Source: Paraburkholderia phenazinium
GTDB lineage: Bacteria > Pseudomonadota > Gammaproteobacteria > Burkholderiales > Burkholderiaceae
Direction: 5' to 3'
Length of the DNA stretch: 64,000 bases
NCBI RefSeq assembly: GCF_900142845.1
Contig: NZ_FSRU01000002.1
Location: 62,001-126,000 of the forward strand
Each line of letters begins with the position of its first letter. Within the stretch, counting starts at the first letter, position 1. Shown piece after piece: positions 45,690 to 55,315 of this stretch. A program made the position numbers and the translations under genes. The notes beneath the pieces were generated by a model. The model did not search any database, was not told the origin of the DNA, and saw only the letters and a list, made by a program, of their open reading frames with translations.

Positions 45690-47633
45690 ATGATGAGACT
45701 TGTGAAGTTTCGGTTGCCGCGCGCTGCATGGACGATCTCTTGCGCATCGGCGACACGGCAAGCCGCCACGCGCGCCGCGCCGGCTTTCGCTGCCGCACTG
45801 CTTGGCGCATTGAGTCTGGCCGTCACGCCGGCCCATGCCGCCTCTGCGATCGCCCAATACGATCAGCCCAAATATCCCGCCAATTTCACGCATTTCGACT
45901 ACGCGGATCCGGACGCGCCGGCCAACGGCTATCTGAGCTTCGAGAACCACGACGAACTGCAGAGCTACGACTCGCTCAATCCGTTCCTGGTACGCGGCGC
46001 GCCCGCCCCGGACATCGCCAACCTGATGTTCGATACGCTGATGCAGCGTAGCTGGGACGAACTCGCCTCCGAGTACGCGTTGATCGCGGACGATGTCGAA
46101 GTGGCGCCGGACCAGACTTCGGCGACCTTCCACATCAATCCGGCCGCACGCTTTTCGAACGGCGACCCGATTACGGCCGACGACGTCAAGTACTCGCTCG
46201 ATACGCTGAAAAGCCCGCAGGCCTCGCCGCTCCTGAACTCGCAGTTCGCGATCATCAAGAGCGCGACCGTGCTCAACAAGTCGACCATTCGCTTCGACTT
46301 CGTGCATCCGGAGCGCGACGCGCCCCTGATCGCCGGCGATCTTCCGGTGTTCTCGCCGAAGTGGGGCATGACGGCCGACGGCAAGCGTCCGCCGTTCGAT
46401 CAGATTTCGACCGCGGCGCCGATTGCGAGCGGTCCTTACCTGATCGCCCAGCGCAAGAACGACAAGGACATCGAATACGTTCGCAATCCCGACTATTGGG
46501 CGGCGAACCTGCCGACGCGGCGCGGCATGTACCGCTTCGAGCGCATCCGTTTCAAGCTTTACGTGGACCAGTACACGCAGCTCGAGGCCTTCAAGGCCGG
46601 CGACGCGGACGTCAAGGTCGAGTACAGCGCGACGCAATGGGCCCGCAAATACGTCGGCAAGAACTTCGACAACGGCCTGCTCAAGCAGGTCAACGTGCCG
46701 GACGGCCCGGCCCAGATGCAGGGCCTCCTGATCAACCTGCGCAAGCCGATGTTCCAGGACGTGCGAGTCCGTCACGCGCTCACGCTGGCGTTCGACTATG
46801 ACTGGATGAACCGGATGATGTTCTACGGCCAGTACGTGCGCACCAACAGCTATTTCGACGCCAGCCCGTTCGGCGCGAAGGGCATGCCGGGACCGAAGGA
46901 ACTGGCCTTGCTCGATCCGTTCAAGGCGAGCTTGCCGGCTGAAGTGTTCGGACCGATGACGATGCAGCCCAACACGCTGCCGCCGAACTCGCTGCGCAGC
47001 AACCTGCGCCAGGCCCGCGACCTGCTGGCGCAAGCCGGCTGGCACTATCGCGACGGCGCGCTGCGCGACGCCAACGGCACGCCGATGAACATCGAGATCA
47101 TCGACGACCAGCCCGGCATGGACCGGCTGCTGCTGCCCTACATGCAGGCGCTCGGCATGCTCGGCATCCAGGCGCACATGCGCGAGATCGACAGCGCGTT
47201 GTACCAGAAGCGGCTCGACAACTTCGAGTACGACATGACCACCTATATCTACAACCCGGTGACGATTCCGGGTGCGGAGCTGGAGCGCCGGTTCGGCAGC
47301 GCGGCAGCCTCGCAGATCGGTTCGGAGAACTATCCGGGGATCAAGTCGAAGGCGGTTGATGCGATGGTCCGCGCGGCGCTGGCAGCCAATACGCTTGACG
47401 ATCTGGAAGCGGCCACGCGCGCGCTCGACCGCATTCTCATCAACGAGTACTACCTCGTGCCCGAGTACTACGCGCCGAACACGCGCATCGGTTACAAGAC
47501 GACACTTGCCTATCCGAAGGTTATCCCGACCACGTATCAGGCCGAGGACTGGATCATTGACTACTGGTACAAGAAACCGCAGGCCGCACTCAGTGCAGCC
47601 ACGCCGGTTTCCGCGCCGTCCGCAGCAAACTGA
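45690..47633 (+). CDS. yejA: Peptide ABC transporter substrate-binding protein, YejA type
   Basis: A 647-residue SBP_bac_5-family protein (E. coli YejA about 604). I start it at ATG 45690 (another ATG follows at 45693). A long signal region ends in VTPAHA near residue 50. Mature motifs are YPANFTHFDYADPDAPANG, SYDSLNPFLVRG, RSWDELASEYALIADDVEVAPD and ARFSNGDPITADDVKYSLDTL, the usual oligopeptide-binding layout. It binds oligopeptides in the periplasm and passes them to the YejBEF importer; the E. coli system takes up microcin C and peptides. The permease gene begins 8 bp on. Confidence 0.92.
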   Translation: MMRLVKFRLPRAAWTISCASATRQAATRAAPAFAAALLGALSLAVTPAHAASAIAQYDQPKYPANFTHFDYADPDAPANGYLSFENHDELQSYDSLNPFLVRGAPAPDIANLMFDTLMQRSWDELASEYALIADDVEVAPDQTSATFHINPAARFSNGDPITADDVKYSLDTLKSPQASPLLNSQFAIIKSATVLNKSTIRFDFVHPERDAPLIAGDLPVFSPKWGMTADGKRPPFDQISTAAPIASGPYLIAQRKNDKDIEYVRNPDYWAANLPTRRGMYRFERIRFKLYVDQYTQLEAFKAGDADVKVEYSATQWARKYVGKNFDNGLLKQVNVPDGPAQMQGLLINLRKPMFQDVRVRHALTLAFDYDWMNRMMFYGQYVRTNSYFDASPFGAKGMPGPKELALLDPFKASLPAEVFGPMTMQPNTLPPNSLRSNLRQARDLLAQAGWHYRDGALRDANGTPMNIEIIDDQPGMDRLLLPYMQALGMLGIQAHMREIDSALYQKRLDNFEYDMTTYIYNPVTIPGAELERRFGSAAASQIGSENYPGIKSKAVDAMVRAALAANTLDDLEAATRALDRILINEYYLVPEYYAPNTRIGYKTTLAYPKVIPTTYQAEDWIIDYWYKKPQAALSAATPVSAPSAAN

Positions 47634-47641
47634 GGTTCACC

Positions 47642-48694
47642 ATGCTTGCTTACATTCTTAGACGTCTGTTGTTGATGGTGCCGACCCTGATCGGCGTCGT
47701 GACCCTGACCTTTGTCGTCACGCAGTTCGTGCCGGGTGGGCCGGTCGAACAGGTGATGACGCAACTCCGCCACGGCAAAAGCCGTGGCGGAGAGGCGGGG
47801 GCGGGCGGTGGCGGCTATCACGGCAGCCAGGGTGTCGATCCTCAGCAGCTCGAACAGATCAAGAAGCAGTTCGGCTTCGACAAGCCGCCGCTCACGCGCT
47901 ACTTCCTGATGATGAAGAACTACGCGACCTTCAATCTCGGGCAGTCCTACTATCAGCACGACAGCGTGTGGGAGGTGATCAAGTCCAAGCTGCCGGTCTC
48001 CATCACACTCGGCTTATGGACGGTGCTGCTGACCTATGTGATATCGGTGCCGTTGGGCATTGCGAAAGCAGTGCGCAACGGCTCCCGCTTCGACACCGTG
48101 ACCAGCGTGCTGGTGCTGGCCGGCTACGCTATTCCGGGCTTCGTGCTGGGCGTGCTGCTGCTGATGCTGTTCGGCGGCGGCACCTTCTGGCAGGTGTTCC
48201 CGATGCGCGGCCTGACTTCGGATAACTTCCAGGACCTGAGCCTCGTCGGCAAGGCGCTCGATTACCTGTGGCACATCGTGCTGCCGGTCACGGCGTCGGT
48301 GGTGGGTAACTTCGCCGTGGTCACGATCCTGACCAAAAACACCTTCCTCGAGGAGATTGGCCGGCAATACGTGCTGACCGCTAGAGCCAAAGGGGCGCCG
48401 GAGCGCGACGTGCTGTGGAAGCACGTGCTGCGCAACGCTGCGATTCCGCTGCTGACAGGTCTACCCGCCGCTTTCGTGGGCGCCTTCCTGAACGGCAACC
48501 TGCTGATCGAAACCCTGTTCTCGCTCGACGGTATGGGCCAACTGTCGTACGACTCCGTGATCCGCCGCGATTACCCGGTCGTCCTCGGTTCGCTCTTCCT
48601 GTTCACGCTGATCGGTCTTGTAACCAAACTTATTGCTGACGTCTGCTATGTCCTCGTCGACCCCCGCATCCAATTCAACCGCCTGGGCCGCTGA
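47642..48694 (+). CDS. yejB: Peptide ABC transporter permease, YejB type
   Basis: A 350-residue permease of the DppB/YejB family with six helices, preceded by GAGG. It starts MLAYILRRLLLMVPTLIGVVTLTF and has the periplasmic Gly-rich insert (SRGGEAGAGGGGYHGSQ) common in YejB. The cytoplasmic EAA loop reads RQYVLTARAKGAPERDVLWKHVLRNA. It forms the translocation pore with YejE. Its last 47 bases overlap the start of the next gene, so translation is coupled. Confidence 0.93.
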   Translation: MLAYILRRLLLMVPTLIGVVTLTFVVTQFVPGGPVEQVMTQLRHGKSRGGEAGAGGGGYHGSQGVDPQQLEQIKKQFGFDKPPLTRYFLMMKNYATFNLGQSYYQHDSVWEVIKSKLPVSITLGLWTVLLTYVISVPLGIAKAVRNGSRFDTVTSVLVLAGYAIPGFVLGVLLLMLFGGGTFWQVFPMRGLTSDNFQDLSLVGKALDYLWHIVLPVTASVVGNFAVVTILTKNTFLEEIGRQYVLTARAKGAPERDVLWKHVLRNAAIPLLTGLPAAFVGAFLNGNLLIETLFSLDGMGQLSYDSVIRRDYPVVLGSLFLFTLIGLVTKLIADVCYVLVDPRIQFNRLGR

Positions 48695-49760
48695 TCCGGC
48701 GGCGGTCACGCTCGTCGCGTCGGTGTCGCCGTGGCGTCGCACGTGGCTGCGTTTCAAGAGCCAGCGCCTCGGTTACTGGAGCCTGGTGATTTTCGCTACG
48801 CTGTTCGTGATCAGCCTGTTCGGCGAAGTGCTCGCCAACGACCGGCCGCTGATCGTGCGCTACGACGGCCATTACTACTTTCCGATCGTGAAGGACTATC
48901 CGGAGACGGTGTTCGGCGGCGATTTCCCGGCCGGCACCAACTACCTGGACCCGTATATCCGTTCGCGTTTCCAGGGTAACGGCAACTTCGCGGTCTATCC
49001 GCCGAATCACTATCACTACGACACGATCGACTATTTCGCGGCGCATCCGTATCCGGCGCCGCCGTCGTCGAGCAACTGGCTGGGCACCGACCAGTTCGGC
49101 CGCGATGTGCTGTCGCGCCTGCTGTACGGCTTCCGCCTGTCGGTGCTGATGGCGTTTGCGTTGACCGTCTCGGGGGTGGCGATCGGCGTGCTGACCGGCG
49201 CTGTGCAGGGCTTCTACGGCGGGCGCACCGACCTGATCGGGCAGCGCCTGATCGAAATCTGGAGCTCGATGCCGGACCTGTATCTGCTGATCATCTTCGC
49301 GTCGATCTTCGAGCCGACGCTGTGGCTGCTCTTCATCCTGCTGTCGATGTTCGGCTGGCTGGTGCTGTCGGACTACGTGCGCGCCGAATTCCTGCGCAAC
49401 CGTTCGCTCGACTACGTGAAGGCCGCCCGCACCATGGGCCTGTCGAACTGGCAGATCATGTGGCGTCACGTGTTGCCTAACAGCCTGACTCCGGTGATCA
49501 CGTTCCTGCCGTTCCGCATGAGCGCGGCTATCCTGTCGCTCACCAGTCTCGACTTCCTCGGCCTCGGTGTCCCGCCGCCGACGCCTAGCCTCGGCGAGCT
49601 GCTGGCCGAAGGCAAGAACAACCTGGATGCATGGTGGATTTCGATCTCGGCGTTCTCGGCGCTGGTGATCACCCTGCTGTTGCTGACCTTCATGGGCGAC
49701 GCATTGCGCAACGCGCTCGACACACGCATGCGCGGCTCGGCATTTGGGGGTGGCAAGTAA
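48648..49760 (+). CDS. yejE: Peptide ABC transporter permease, YejE type
   Basis: A 370-residue DppC/YejE-type permease starting at ATG 48648 (a TTG at 48633 is less likely). The family marks are the first helix WSLVIFATLFVISLFGEVLAND, the GTDQFGRDVLSRLLYGFRLSV segment and the EAA loop RSLDYVKAARTMGLSNWQIMWRHVLPNS. The end GVPPPTPSLGELLAEGKNN is standard. Its TAA overlaps the next ATG (TAATG), so the ATPase is translated with it. Confidence 0.93.
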   Translation: MSSSTPASNSTAWAADPAAVTLVASVSPWRRTWLRFKSQRLGYWSLVIFATLFVISLFGEVLANDRPLIVRYDGHYYFPIVKDYPETVFGGDFPAGTNYLDPYIRSRFQGNGNFAVYPPNHYHYDTIDYFAAHPYPAPPSSSNWLGTDQFGRDVLSRLLYGFRLSVLMAFALTVSGVAIGVLTGAVQGFYGGRTDLIGQRLIEIWSSMPDLYLLIIFASIFEPTLWLLFILLSMFGWLVLSDYVRAEFLRNRSLDYVKAARTMGLSNWQIMWRHVLPNSLTPVITFLPFRMSAAILSLTSLDFLGLGVPPPTPSLGELLAEGKNNLDAWWISISAFSALVITLLLLTFMGDALRNALDTRMRGSAFGGGK

Positions 49761-51403
49761 TGAACAAGCCTGTGAACAAGCCTTTGCTGGAAATCGACCG
49801 CTTCTCGGTGCGCTTCGGCGAGAAAGTCGCGGTGCAGGAACTGAGCCTGTCGATCGGGCGCGGCGAACGCGTCGCGCTGGTCGGCGAATCGGGCTCGGGC
49901 AAGAGCGTCACCGCGCTGTCCATCCTGCGTCTCGTGGAGCAGGCGGAACTGAGCGGCCGCATGCTGCTCGACGGCGAAGACCTGCTGCAGAAGACCGAGC
50001 AGCAGATGCGCGGGATTCGCGGCGCGGATGTCGCGATGGTCTTCCAGGAGCCGATGACGGCGTTGAACCCGCTGTACACGGTCGGCAAGCAGATCGCCGA
50101 AAGTCTGCGGCTGCACGAAGGCATGCGCCCGAATGCGGCGCGCGAACGCGGCATCGAACTGCTGCGCCGCACCGGCATTCCCGAGCCGGAGCGCCGCATC
50201 GACAGCTTCCCGCACCAGTTGTCCGGCGGCCAGCGCCAGCGCGCGATGATCGCCATGGCGCTCGCCTGCCGCCCGCGTCTGCTGCTGGCCGACGAGCCGA
50301 CCACCGCACTCGACGTCACGGTGCGCCAGCAGATCGTCGATCTGCTGATCGAATTGCAGGAACAGGAAGCCGCCGAGCGCGGCATGGCCGTGCTGCTGAT
50401 CACGCACGACCTGAATCTGGTCAAGCGCTTTGCGCAGCGCGTGGCGGTGATGGAAAAGGGCGTGCTGGTGGAAACCAACACCACCCATGCGCTGTTCTCG
50501 AACCCGCAGCATCCCTATACGAAGCGTCTGCTCGACAGCGAGCCGCAGCGTTGCATCGACGAGGTGGAAGAGGGCGCGCGGCAGATTCTCGACGTCAAGG
50601 GGCTCGCCGTCGACTATCACGTGTCGGGCAAAGGCTGGCGCTCGATGTTCGGCAAGTCGACCTTCCGCGCGGTGCACGACGTGGACCTGAGCTTGCGCCG
50701 CGGCGAGACGCTCGGCATTGTCGGCGAATCGGGCTCGGGCAAATCGACGCTCGCGGCTACGGTACTCGGCCTGCAGCATCCGGCTTCGGGGACGATCGAC
50801 ATTGACGGCCTCGCGCTGTCGTCGCTGAAAAACGCCAAGGCCAAGCGGGCGCTGTACTCGCGCATGCAGGTGGTGTTTCAGGACCCGTTCGGCTCGCTGT
50901 CGCCGCGCATGACGGTCGAACAGATCATCGGCGAAGGCCTCGCCGTGCACCGTCCCGATGTCGACGCCAAAACGCGGCGCGATCGCGTGGGGGCCCTGCT
51001 CGAAGAAGTGGGCATGCCGGTCGAATCGATGCTGCGCTATCCGCATGAATTCTCCGGCGGCCAGCGTCAGCGCATTGCGATTGCCCGCGCGCTCGCGGTC
51101 GAACCCGAACTGCTGGTGCTCGACGAGCCGACCAGCGCGCTCGACGTGTCGATCCAGAAGCAGGTGCTGAACCTGCTGACCAATCTGCAGAAAAAGTACC
51201 AGCTAAGCTACCTGTTCATCACCCACGATCTCGCGGTGATGAAGGCGATGGCGCATCGCGTGATCGTGATGAAATCGGGCCGCATTGTCGAAGCGGGCAA
51301 TACGATGGACGTGCTGCATGCGCCGTCGCATCCTTATACCCAGTCGCTGCTGGCGTCTTCGCTGATGGTGCCGCAGGCGGACATCCAAGAGAAAATCGCA
51401 TGA
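49760..51403 (+). CDS. yejF: Peptide ABC transporter ATPase, two-domain YejF type
   Basis: A 547-residue ATPase with two nucleotide-binding domains, as in E. coli YejF (529 aa). Domain 1 has Walker A GESGSGKSV and signature LSGGQRQRAMIAMAL; domain 2 has GESGSGKST, FSGGQRQRIAIARAL and LVLDEPTSALDVS. The C-terminal HPYTQSLLASSLMV is the oligopeptide-transporter ending. It starts at ATG 49760 inside the previous stop and its own end overlaps the next gene by 4 bp. It powers peptide import. Confidence 0.94.
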   Translation: MNKPVNKPLLEIDRFSVRFGEKVAVQELSLSIGRGERVALVGESGSGKSVTALSILRLVEQAELSGRMLLDGEDLLQKTEQQMRGIRGADVAMVFQEPMTALNPLYTVGKQIAESLRLHEGMRPNAARERGIELLRRTGIPEPERRIDSFPHQLSGGQRQRAMIAMALACRPRLLLADEPTTALDVTVRQQIVDLLIELQEQEAAERGMAVLLITHDLNLVKRFAQRVAVMEKGVLVETNTTHALFSNPQHPYTKRLLDSEPQRCIDEVEEGARQILDVKGLAVDYHVSGKGWRSMFGKSTFRAVHDVDLSLRRGETLGIVGESGSGKSTLAATVLGLQHPASGTIDIDGLALSSLKNAKAKRALYSRMQVVFQDPFGSLSPRMTVEQIIGEGLAVHRPDVDAKTRRDRVGALLEEVGMPVESMLRYPHEFSGGQRQRIAIARALAVEPELLVLDEPTSALDVSIQKQVLNLLTNLQKKYQLSYLFITHDLAVMKAMAHRVIVMKSGRIVEAGNTMDVLHAPSHPYTQSLLASSLMVPQADIQEKIA

Positions 51404-52836
51404 TTGACGAACGGTGGGCGCAAGCCGCCCGCACGCTGAGGAGCGACGCGGATTTCTGGTCGCTGCGCATCGTCGACGAAACCATCGACGATCACGAAGT
51501 CCGTGACGACATCGCCCAGCCGTTGCATACGCTGCGCGACCGCGGCGCCATGCTGATCGCCTACGTGGGCGCGGGCGCCGGTTATGCGGCGAGCGCCAAC
51601 CTGTCGGCCGCCGGTTTGCAGGCTGCGCTGGATATCGCCACCGCCCGCGCCAAAGCGAGTGGGGCGCTGTCGCTGATCGATCATCGCGAGATCGCACGTC
51701 CGGCCACGAGCGGCCGCTATGTGTCGCCGAACGCGGAGCATGCGTTGCCGACCCGGCGCGAGTGGCTCGAGCGGCTGGCGCACGAATGCGCGGCCGCCAA
51801 TATCGACCCGCGCATCGTCGAGCGTACGGCGAGCGTGCAGGTGACGCAGACCGATCAGCTCTACATCACCGGCGACGGTGTGCGCATCGACCAGCATTTC
51901 CGCTTCGTGATGCCGCAGTTGAGCGTCGCCGCGCATGCCGACGGCGACACCCAGGTGCGTACCCTGGGCGGCCACTACGGCACGCTCGCGCAGGGTGGTG
52001 TCGAAGTATTGGCGCGCTACGGCTTCGACGGTGCGGGGGCGCGTGTCGCCCACGAGGCGCTGCAATTGCTGGCCGCGCCGAATTGCCCCTCGGGCAAGCG
52101 CGATCTGCTGCTGATGCCCGACCAGATGATGCTGCAGATCCACGAATCGATCGGCCATCCGCTCGAGCTGGACCGCATTCTCGGCGACGAGCGCAATTAC
52201 GCCGGCTGGAGCTTCGTGAAGCCGGAGATGTTCGGCAGCTATCAGTACGGATCGAACCTGCTGAACGTCACGTTCGATCCGGACCTGCGCGAAGAGGCCG
52301 CGGCCTACGCTTTCGACGACGACGGCAGCGCGGCGCAGAAGCACTATCTGATCCGCGACGGCGTGCTCGAGCGGCCGCTTGGCGGTGCGCTGTCGCAGCA
52401 GCGCACGGGTCTGCCGGGCGTGGCGAATTCGCGCGCTTCGAACTGGAACCGGCCGCCGATCGACCGGATGGCCAATCTGAACATCGAACCGGGCGACCAG
52501 TCGCTCGAGCAGATGATCGCCAATATCGAGCACGGAATTCTGATGCGCAGCAATACGTCATGGTCGATCGACGACCATCGCAACAAGTTCCAGTTCGGCT
52601 GCGAGTTCGGTCAACTGATCGAGAACGGCAAGCTCACCGAGATCGTCAAGCAGCCCAACTATCGCGGCATTTCCGCGAATTTCTGGCGCAGCCTGTCGGC
52701 GGTCGGCAATGAGAGCACCCGCCAGCTGTTCGGCACGCCGATGTGCGGCAAGGGCGAACCGGCCCAGGCGATTCGGGTCGGCCATGCGTCGCCCGCTTGC
52801 GTGTTCAGCAATATCGACGTCTTCGGAGGCGCATGA
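51400..52836 (+). CDS. tldD: TldD-like zinc metallopeptidase
   Basis: A 478-residue TldD/PmbA-family protein. The TldD active-site signature HESIGHPLELD, with His248, Glu249 and His253, sits in the middle, so this is the catalytic subunit. The C-terminal half has GLPGVANSRASNWNRPPIDRMANLNIEPGD, typical of the family. TldD and TldE form a heterodimeric protease that cuts flexible peptides and matures or degrades RiPPs such as microcin B17. Start ATG overlaps yejF by 4 bp (ATGA), strongly tying the protease to the peptide importer. Confidence 0.9.
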   Translation: MIDERWAQAARTLRSDADFWSLRIVDETIDDHEVRDDIAQPLHTLRDRGAMLIAYVGAGAGYAASANLSAAGLQAALDIATARAKASGALSLIDHREIARPATSGRYVSPNAEHALPTRREWLERLAHECAAANIDPRIVERTASVQVTQTDQLYITGDGVRIDQHFRFVMPQLSVAAHADGDTQVRTLGGHYGTLAQGGVEVLARYGFDGAGARVAHEALQLLAAPNCPSGKRDLLLMPDQMMLQIHESIGHPLELDRILGDERNYAGWSFVKPEMFGSYQYGSNLLNVTFDPDLREEAAAYAFDDDGSAAQKHYLIRDGVLERPLGGALSQQRTGLPGVANSRASNWNRPPIDRMANLNIEPGDQSLEQMIANIEHGILMRSNTSWSIDDHRNKFQFGCEFGQLIENGKLTEIVKQPNYRGISANFWRSLSAVGNESTRQLFGTPMCGKGEPAQAIRVGHASPACVFSNIDVFGGA

Positions 52837-54197
52837 TGAGCGACTCCCTGATCCCGCACGACGCGGCCGCGGTGGACTGGCATCGTCACTTCCTGCTGCT
52901 GGCCGATGCGATCGACCGTGCGCAGCAAGGCGGCGAAATCACGCTGACCTCGTTCTCCGCGGAGCAGTCGGATTTCATCCGCTTCAACGCGGCCAAGGTG
53001 CGGCAGATCGGCAGCGTCGCGCAAGGCAAGCTGACGCTGCGCCTGATCGACGGCGCGCGCCAGGCCTATTCGACGCTGACGGTGTGCGGCGATGCCGACG
53101 CCGACCTGCAGGACGTGAGCCGCGCGCTCGTCACCCTGCGCGAAGGATTGCGCGATGCGCAGGACGATCCTCATCTGCTGTTCGACACGTCGCAGTGGGA
53201 GCGCTCGACGCGCCGCGCCGGCAAGGTGCCGGAGCCGCACGCGCTGGTGCGCACCGTCGCCGAATGTGCGAAGGGCCTCGATTTCGTGGGGTTTTACGCG
53301 GGCGGCACGATTGTGCGCGGCTTTGCGTCGACCAAAGGCAGCCGCGGCTGGTACGAGGTCAGCAACTTCAACTTCAGCTGGTCGCTGTACGATCCGAGCG
53401 GCCGCGCCATCAAGACCAGCTACGCGGGCGACCACTGGAGCGACGCCACCTTCGCCCGCAAGGTCGAGCAGGCCGCGCAGCGCTTGCCGATCCTCGCGCT
53501 TACGCCGCGTGCGCTGTCGCCTGGACGTTACCGTTCGTATCTGGCGCCTGCCGCGCTCGAAGAGTTGCTGGGGGTGACCGCATGGGGTGGTTTCTCGGCG
53601 CGTGCCCAGGCGACCTCGCGTAGCGAACTGTACAAGCTGCATACCGGCGAGGTGGCGCTGGATTCGCGCGTGACGCTGACCGAGGACCTGAGCCTCGGCA
53701 TCACGCCGGGTTTCAACGACGACGGCTATCTGCGCGCGAGCGTGCCGCTGATTCAGGACGGCCGCAGCATGGAGCGCCTGACGAATGCCCGCAGCGCCCG
53801 CGAGTACGGTCTGCAGCCCAACGGTGCGCTGGACTCCGAAGCACCTCTTGCGCTGTCGATGGAAGGCGGCGACCTGGCCGAAGACGACGTGCTGACGCAG
53901 CTCGATACGGGTCTTTATATCGGCAACCTCTGGTACGTGAATTTCTCGGACCGGATGAATTGCCGTCTGACCGGCATGACGCGCTTCGCGACCTTCTGGG
54001 TGGAACGCGGGCAGATCGTGGCGCCCGTGGAGGCCATGCGTTTCGACGACAGCATGTACCGGCTGCTCGGCGATCAACTGGAGCGCCTCGGCGCCCAGCC
54101 CGAACTGCTGCTGAGCGACTCCACCTATGGCGAGCGCGCCACCGGCGGCATGCATCTGCCGGGACTCCTCGCGCGCTCGTTCGAACTGACGCTGTAA
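52833..54197 (+). CDS. TldE/PmbA-like partner protein
   Basis: A 454-residue TldD/PmbA-family protein that lacks the HExxxH motif, like TldE/PmbA, and so is the non-catalytic partner of the upstream protein. It starts at ATG 52833 behind GGAGGC, overlapping the tldD stop by 4 bp. Family stretches are RFNAAKVRQIGSVAQGKLTLRLI, SNFNFSWSLYDPSGRAIKTSY and GNLWYVNFSDRMNCRLTGMTRFATFWVERGQIV. The pair should form the TldD/E heterodimer. Four bases later a GNAT gene begins. Confidence 0.87.
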   Translation: MMSDSLIPHDAAAVDWHRHFLLLADAIDRAQQGGEITLTSFSAEQSDFIRFNAAKVRQIGSVAQGKLTLRLIDGARQAYSTLTVCGDADADLQDVSRALVTLREGLRDAQDDPHLLFDTSQWERSTRRAGKVPEPHALVRTVAECAKGLDFVGFYAGGTIVRGFASTKGSRGWYEVSNFNFSWSLYDPSGRAIKTSYAGDHWSDATFARKVEQAAQRLPILALTPRALSPGRYRSYLAPAALEELLGVTAWGGFSARAQATSRSELYKLHTGEVALDSRVTLTEDLSLGITPGFNDDGYLRASVPLIQDGRSMERLTNARSAREYGLQPNGALDSEAPLALSMEGGDLAEDDVLTQLDTGLYIGNLWYVNFSDRMNCRLTGMTRFATFWVERGQIVAPVEAMRFDDSMYRLLGDQLERLGAQPELLLSDSTYGERATGGMHLPGLLARSFELTL

Positions 54198-54201
54198 GGG
54201 G

Positions 54202-54774
54202 ATGGGTCAAAACATCACGCCACCGTCCCCATCTGAGCGCTTCACGCTGCGCGCGTTGGGCGTAGCGGACGCGGAGCAGCTCCACGCCCTGGAGCTGCAG
54301 CCCGCGATGTTGCATGGCAATCCGAGCGCGCCGTATCCGACCCTCGAAAAAACCCGCACGCGGCTCGCGAAAGTCCCTTCGCCGGGGGTGGCCATTGCGG
54401 CCGTGTCCGGCGATATACTGATCGGCTTCGGAGAAATGATCCGTGGCACGCTGCGCCGTGCCCATACGGCAAAAATCGCGGTCGGCGTGCACGAGGCATG
54501 GCATGGCCGCGGGGTCGGCAGTGCGTTGATCGCGGAAATGCTCGATCTTGCCGATCACTGGCTCGGCCTGCGTCGCGTCGAACTCAATGTGTTCACCGAC
54601 AACCTGCCGGCCCTTGCGCTGTACAGGAAATACGGTTTCGAAGTAGAAGCGACGCACCGCGCAGCGGCATTGCGCGACGGTGTGCTGATCGATAGCTACT
54701 TCATGGCACGGTTGCGTGAGCCGATGCCATTCGCAACGGACCAGAATAATGAACACGAGCAGCGAGAGGTTTGA
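54202..54774 (+). CDS. GNAT acetyltransferase, first of a tandem pair
   Basis: A 190-residue GCN5-type N-acetyltransferase. The acetyl-CoA-binding loop is VHEAWHGRGVGSALIAEML (Q/RxxGxG/A type), followed by LGLRRVELNVFTDNLPALALYRKYGFEVE, the conserved motif B. It transfers an acetyl group to an amine, likely a small molecule, peptide or antibiotic. It begins 4 bp after the TldE-like gene and its end overlaps the next GNAT by 26 bp. In microcin C systems a GNAT acetylates the processed toxin and gives resistance; a like role here is inference. Confidence 0.88.
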   Translation: MGQNITPPSPSERFTLRALGVADAEQLHALELQPAMLHGNPSAPYPTLEKTRTRLAKVPSPGVAIAAVSGDILIGFGEMIRGTLRRAHTAKIAVGVHEAWHGRGVGSALIAEMLDLADHWLGLRRVELNVFTDNLPALALYRKYGFEVEATHRAAALRDGVLIDSYFMARLREPMPFATDQNNEHEQREV

Positions 54775-55303
54775 GAGAGCAGCAGGGACAACATCGCACG
54801 TGAACGTGCGCGCATGCGAAGCATCGGACGTGGAAGCGATTGCCGACATCACGAATCAACCGGGTGTGCGGTACGGCACCCTGACGATCGGCTATCGCAC
54901 GCCCGAAGCCATGGCGTCATGGTTCGCCAATTTGCCCGCGGGCGCCTTGGCCTTGTGCGCGGAGCTGGATGGCCGCGTGGTCGGGTACGCCGAGATGGTG
55001 GTGGCGCGGCCGCGCCGCGCGCATAGTGCGGGTTTCGGGTTGTCGGTGCACGACGCCTACCTGCGGCGTGGTGTGGGCGCCGCGCTGCTGGCCGCGCTCG
55101 TCGACTGCGCCGACCGCGCGCTCGGCCTGCGCCGCCTCGAACTGACCGTGTTTGCCGACAACGTGCCGGCCATTGCGCTGTATCGCCGCTTCGGTTTCGT
55201 CGAAGAAGGGCGCTCGCGCGGCTATGCGATGCGCGACGGCGTGCTGGCCGATGTTTTGCACATGGCGCGCCTCGCTGACGCGCCATCTTTCGTGCCGCAC
55301 TGA
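54749..55303 (+). CDS. GNAT acetyltransferase, second of a tandem pair
   Basis: A 184-residue GNAT that starts at ATG 54749 inside the previous gene. It closely resembles that gene over the C-terminal half (LGLRRLELTVFADNVPAIALYRRFGF), with more than half the positions the same by eye, so it arose by duplication. The acetyl-CoA loop is VHDAYLRRGVGAALLAAL. N-terminal parts differ, suggesting different substrates. It is cotranscribed with the Tld and Yej genes. Confidence 0.88.
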   Translation: MNTSSERFERAAGTTSHVNVRACEASDVEAIADITNQPGVRYGTLTIGYRTPEAMASWFANLPAGALALCAELDGRVVGYAEMVVARPRRAHSAGFGLSVHDAYLRRGVGAALLAALVDCADRALGLRRLELTVFADNVPAIALYRRFGFVEEGRSRGYAMRDGVLADVLHMARLADAPSFVPH

Positions 55304-55315
55304 CAGGAATCCTGA

